This document shows positions 60,925-64,000 of a stretch of 64,000 nt of DNA, piece after piece. This DNA comes from CBDAQD01 sp965275905 (GTDB lineage Bacteria; Pseudomonadota; Alphaproteobacteria; Rhizobiales; JAJFHC01). The notes under the pieces were generated by a model that did not search any database, had not been told where the DNA came from, and saw only the letters and a list, made by a program, of their open reading frames with translations. The stretch is from positions 32,658 through 96,657 of the forward strand of contig CBDHYJ010000038.1 in NCBI GenBank assembly GCA_965275905.1, read 5' to 3'. Position numbers and translations under genes: made by a program. How positions within the stretch are numbered: position 1 is the first letter of the stretch; each line of letters begins with the position of its first letter.

Positions 60925-61802
60925 TACGCGACCCTTGCTCTCATCGAGTTCTGAACTGCGGCGTCTCCGGGATTGGAAGCCGGTATTGTCACAGTGACTT
61001 CGGTGCCTTCGCCAGTCTGTGAAGCGATCGCGAGCACACCGCCTTGAATTTCAGTCAGCGATTTGGCGATCGGCAAGCCGAGGCCGGCTCCCTCGTGGCG
61101 CCGGTTCAAGCCTGAATCAACCTGGCCAAATCTCGACGTCGCCAGTTCGATCTCCTCTGCCGACATTCCGATACCATGGTCGGCAACCACAATTGCGATC
61201 CGGTCACTTGCTGCCTCCTTGACTGAAAGCTGAATAACCTCGCCGTCACCGGAGAACTTGATTGCGTTGTCCACGAGACATCTCATGATTTCGAGCACCT
61301 TGGCTTGATCGGCCCAGGCGAGGCATGAGTCGTCGAGGATCTCGCATTCAATCTGAAGGCCGGCTTGCACTGCCCGTTCCCTGAACTCGCCGACACAGAT
61401 CAGAGCGAGTTCGCCCACATCGACCGTGTCATACTCAATCTTGACTGAACCGCTGTGGATCTTTGTTAACTCAAGAAGCCTGTTGATCATCTCGAGCAGT
61501 TCGATCGCAGACGTATGGATCAGTTCCGAATACTCCGGAACTTTCACTTCTGATTGAAAGTCGCCGCCGGTTCCCCGCAGCACGTCGGAGAAGCCGATTA
61601 TCGCATTGAGGGGTGTGCGCAATTCATGACTCATGTTGGCGATGAACGCTGCGCGCGCGCGACTGGCGAGGTCAGCCTCCACATTGGCCGCCTTCAACGC
61701 AAGGTCAGCGCGGTGTCGAATGACTGCGTTGCCAAGGGTATCGGCATACTGAGTCATCAGCGATCTGCGCCCGGTCTGTTGACCTTTACGCCGACCGATC
61801 AT
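60924..61802 (-). CDS. Soluble sensor histidine kinase
   Basis: A 292-residue cytoplasmic histidine kinase without a sensor domain or membrane segment. The H box is FIANMSHELRTPLNAIIGFS. The N box is LVDNAIKFSGDG and the G boxes are VADHGIGMSAEEI and EGAGLGLPIAKSLTEI. The ATG at 61802 has GGAGGG eight bases ahead. Input must come from the short N-terminal helix or a partner protein. It is followed by the HerA-like gene with one-base overlap. The cyclase gene ends 99 bases upstream on the same strand. No response regulator is nearby. Confidence 0.9.
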   Translation of the reverse strand: MIGRRKGQQTGRRSLMTQYADTLGNAVIRHRADLALKAANVEADLASRARAAFIANMSHELRTPLNAIIGFSDVLRGTGGDFQSEVKVPEYSELIHTSAIELLEMINRLLELTKIHSGSVKIEYDTVDVGELALICVGEFRERAVQAGLQIECEILDDSCLAWADQAKVLEIMRCLVDNAIKFSGDGEVIQLSVKEAASDRIAIVVADHGIGMSAEEIELATSRFGQVDSGLNRRHEGAGLGLPIAKSLTEIQGGVLAIASQTGEGTEVTVTIPASNPGDAAVQNSMRARVA

Positions 61803-61901
61803 GGCCGCCCTCCAGCATTGCAAATCGAATCCATTGGGATAATGCGGGTCAATGGATAACGACGGGTTAAGTTTTGCGGCAGGAAGGGATTGCTTTTTTG
61901 G

Positions 61902-63131
61902 CTAATCCGGAATTGCGAAAACTTCGACCTGACCTTCTATTCCGCGCAACGCGTGGAACCCTAAGGACTGCATTTCCATGCCGGTCTGGCTGACGAAATT
62001 GCCGCTCGCGACGCCGTCGGATCCCAGGGACTTTGTTAGAGATTGCAACCGTGCCACTTCATTGATGGTCGTGCCGACAACGGTGAACGCCAGTCTCTCC
62101 TGCACCCCGATGTTGCCAAAGACGGCCTTTCCAAGATGGAGTGCTGTTCCAAACCGCAGGTCTCCGTGTTTGTCTTTGCCCCGACTCCTGTTGAGTGCGG
62201 TCAGCTTGCGACGCGACTCCTTATAAGCAGACATAGCTCTTTGGCACGCGGTTTGCGGGTCGTCTCCGGCGGTTGTGATCGGAAATGCCGCCAAAACGGC
62301 ATCCCCGATAAAGCTGAGGATTTCGCCACCGGCCGCGATCACTGCGCCTGCTGAGACCTCATAATACGAATTCAGGAGCTTGATGAATTCTTCCGGGGGG
62401 AGCGCCTCGGCGAGCGTGGTGGAACCTCGGAGGTCGCTGTACCAGAAAGCGGCGCTGATGGTTTCACCGTCGCCACGAACAATCTGTCCATCGAGAACAC
62501 GCAGGCCCGCATTGCGGCCCAGATAGGTTTTGACGACGTTGACCGCAATCTGCTCCCTGATACGCATCTTGCAAGCAACCGCGAACCGCTTCTGGATGCG
62601 TTGCAGGCTTGCAATGTCACGGTTGGTGAAGCCGGCATCGCGATTAGTGGTCCATGACCCGACGATTCCATCGCGATGTCCTTCTCCGAAACGAATTGCA
62701 TAAGCGATGTAATCAGTCGCTCCCTCCGCATGCAGTTGATGCAGAAGAGGAAAATCGATCAGCGCCTCGGGGCCGGTTAGTCGCCGCCGGAGGAAAGGCA
62801 GATCGTTCTCGGCGAGAAAATAAAGTGGGCTCTGCGTCCACGACACCGGCAGGTCTTCGTCTGATCTCCGGTGGTCAAACGTCTGTTTCTCCAAGCCGTT
62901 CTGGAATGTCCATGTGAGTCCAACGCCTGAGTACAGCGGATGAAGCGTCTCAAACGCGACGTGGGCGCGTTCAACCGGAATACCGGCTGCTGCGAGCTGT
63001 GCCGCGCAACCGGAGAAGATATCTTCCAGCGGCATGCTCGAGAGAGCCTCCGTCATGAGCCAGCCGGCAATCTCATTCACGAACGCATCGCGCTCGAACG
63101 GCTCGTTCTTTGCGGGTTCCAGCGGTGTCAT
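61902..63131 (-). CDS. Class III nucleotide cyclase, substrate-site lysine replaced
   Basis: A 409-residue soluble protein. Residues about 10-200 form an unassigned sensory region with a helical start (FVNEIAGWLMTEALSSMPLE), then a GAF-like alpha/beta segment. The cyclase domain occupies about 230-405. Both metal Asp are kept (WYSDLRGSTTLAE and FIGDAVLAAF), and Asn and Arg of TINEVARLQ are too. The Lys that reads adenine in adenylate cyclases is Ser (GGEILSFIGD), and the partner position is also changed (VVGTTI). Substrate choice is therefore uncertain. I use the ATG at 63131 because a terminator lies at 63185-63219, inside a longer open frame. Confidence 0.85.
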   Translation of the reverse strand: MTPLEPAKNEPFERDAFVNEIAGWLMTEALSSMPLEDIFSGCAAQLAAAGIPVERAHVAFETLHPLYSGVGLTWTFQNGLEKQTFDHRRSDEDLPVSWTQSPLYFLAENDLPFLRRRLTGPEALIDFPLLHQLHAEGATDYIAYAIRFGEGHRDGIVGSWTTNRDAGFTNRDIASLQRIQKRFAVACKMRIREQIAVNVVKTYLGRNAGLRVLDGQIVRGDGETISAAFWYSDLRGSTTLAEALPPEEFIKLLNSYYEVSAGAVIAAGGEILSFIGDAVLAAFPITTAGDDPQTACQRAMSAYKESRRKLTALNRSRGKDKHGDLRFGTALHLGKAVFGNIGVQERLAFTVVGTTINEVARLQSLTKSLGSDGVASGNFVSQTGMEMQSLGFHALRGIEGQVEVFAIPD

Positions 63132-63184
63132 GCCGACATTTAAACACGGCAGGGCGATCCGTTCCCTGGAATTCTGGCTGAATG

Positions 63185-63219
63185 AAAAAGCCCGGAGCGT
63201 TGGTGGGGACGCTCCGGGC
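63185..63219 (-). terminator. Rho-independent terminator downstream of the PepSY-like gene
   Basis: An eleven-base perfect stem (GCCCGGAGCGT with ACGCTCCGGGC), a loop of eight bases and five T on the minus strand. It lies about 125 bases past the PepSY-like stop and 55 bases ahead of the cyclase ATG, so it separates the two transcripts. Confidence 0.85.
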
Positions 63220-63344
63220 GGCTCGGTTCCGGAGGGAACGAGCACCGCATCAGGCACGTGGCGGTGGTGGTGGGCTCAGTCCGGATTCCGTGTTTGGGGA
63301 ATCAGACGGGTGCCTGATGCGTAACTAAAACTGGCGTCTTCGGC

Positions 63345-63701
63345 TTAGCCGATGCGGCGCTTCCAAACGATCCTGCCCGAGCGGGCATCGACCTTGATCT
63401 TGAACAGGCGGCCGTTCCGATATGCGCGGAGACGGTAGTAGGGGCCCTTGCGCCACGTGCGATGGAAACCATGGAAACCGCGGCGATTGAGCTTCCGGTA
63501 CACTTTCCAGCGCGGCATGACGTAATACCCGTAGTGCGCCGGCGCGTAGTAGGGATCGTAATAGGGATCATGGTAACCGTGATGCCAGTGTCCCGAGCCT
63601 ATGCTCAGAGAGAACTTGGCTTTACCGGCTTCCGCTGCGGGCTGAAAGGCGAGAATTGCTGCTGCCAGGGTGCCTGCTGCGATGGTTGTCTTCTTCAACA
63701 T
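63345..63701 (-). CDS. Exported PepSY-like protein
   Basis: A 118-residue protein with a signal peptide (TIAAGTLAAAILAFQPAAEAG). The mature part is rich in Tyr, His and Arg (HWHHGYHDPYYDPYYAPAHY), then a PepSY-type ending (YRLRAYRNGRLFKIKVDARS, GRIVWKRR). The His/Tyr-rich stretch could bind metal. It resembles the 54829-55182 protein at the C-terminus. Periplasmic, function unknown. Confidence 0.7.
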   Translation of the reverse strand: MLKKTTIAAGTLAAAILAFQPAAEAGKAKFSLSIGSGHWHHGYHDPYYDPYYAPAHYGYYVMPRWKVYRKLNRRGFHGFHRTWRKGPYYRLRAYRNGRLFKIKVDARSGRIVWKRRIG

Positions 63702-64000
63702 TGGTTCCGTCTCCTCGTTTGACCGTTGTCGTCGCTGACGTCTCGACTCTCGATCTCTTTTTTCGCGTCGTCAGCGGGTGTTGTCCGTTAGTGTTCGCGT
63801 TGGAACGACCTTGAATTGGAGACCGCCCTCGAGGTTTGCAAGATCGCCGGTCACGGATCCTCGACTGAAGCTCACGAAGCGGTGATATGCGTCAAAAAAG
63901 CAGGCCACTTGGGTTGGTCGCGACATGGCCTTAGCTTAAGGGCATAACTTACTGAAAACGCAAAGAGAAAAGGCATGGCATCACCTTCACCCGTATGGTT
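63702..64000. other. Window end, no gene seen
   Basis: These 299 bases upstream of the PepSY-like gene contain no convincing reading frame, RNA or repeat. They may carry its promoter and the start of a gene beyond the window. Confidence 0.35.

Noticed and set aside
63132..63257. Longer start for the second cyclase
   Set aside because: A perfect terminator stem lies inside this stretch, and the extra residues look like translated hairpin.

Overview
The window reads as ordinary chromosome of an alphaproteobacterium, most likely Hyphomicrobiales (Rhizobiales). The support is family content rather than any marker gene: a CyaC-like membrane cyclase carrying a ferredoxin domain, a dimethylglycine-dehydrogenase-type flavoprotein, a MocR/PdxR regulator, NnrU, a TspO homologue, short YkuD L,D-transpeptidases, PepSY-like secreted proteins and Dpp-type transport. 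Base composition is moderately GC-rich. I saw no rRNA, tRNA, CRISPR array or insertion sequence, and genus cannot be told from this stretch.

Layout. 1-9.7 kb holds two DNA repair glycosylases (YcaQ type and Tag), a cation/proton antiporter, two acetyltransferases, a chemoreceptor with a separate periplasmic sensor protein, argC, and a MepA-like protein that has lost zinc-site residues. 9.8-16.8 kb holds a sarcosine/dimethylglycine dehydrogenase-like enzyme with its LysR regulator, a flavin-binding oxidase facing a MocR regulator, an orphan short MerF, a cupin and a GFA protein. 17-26.4 kb holds a class III aminotransferase, two small-molecule enzymes, an MFS carrier, a secreted protein of twelve beta-gamma-crystallin-like motifs with NDxxSS calcium signatures, an L,D-transpeptidase, a PhyH dioxygenase and an exported pentapeptide-repeat protein. 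26.4-40 kb holds a secreted propeller-like protein coupled to TspO, an MscS channel, AzlCD, exporters, and the CyaC-like fusion cyclase.

The accessory part starts near 40 kb. A promoter, three hairpins with C-rich loops and a strong terminator outline an unannotated small RNA (about 40019-40166). Just after it lies a three-gene cassette (40238-42487) whose second and third genes overlap by ATGA and look like a modular toxin and its immunity protein. A second toxin-like protein (peptidoglycan-binding-like N-terminus, DUF6973-like C-terminus) lies at 53 kb. An apparently intact small/large terminase pair with no other phage genes lies at 55.5-57.3 kb.

42.6-51.4 kb holds a cyclic-nucleotide-binding EAL phosphodiesterase and a complete five-gene Dpp-type ABC transporter with a recognisable promoter and an intercistronic stem-loop. 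57.5-64 kb ends with a same-strand series: class III cyclase (with an altered substrate lysine), soluble histidine kinase and HerA-like ATPase with a long disordered tail. Two cyclases and one cNMP-gated EAL protein within 28 kb suggest cAMP and c-di-GMP signalling may be linked here, which is inference only.
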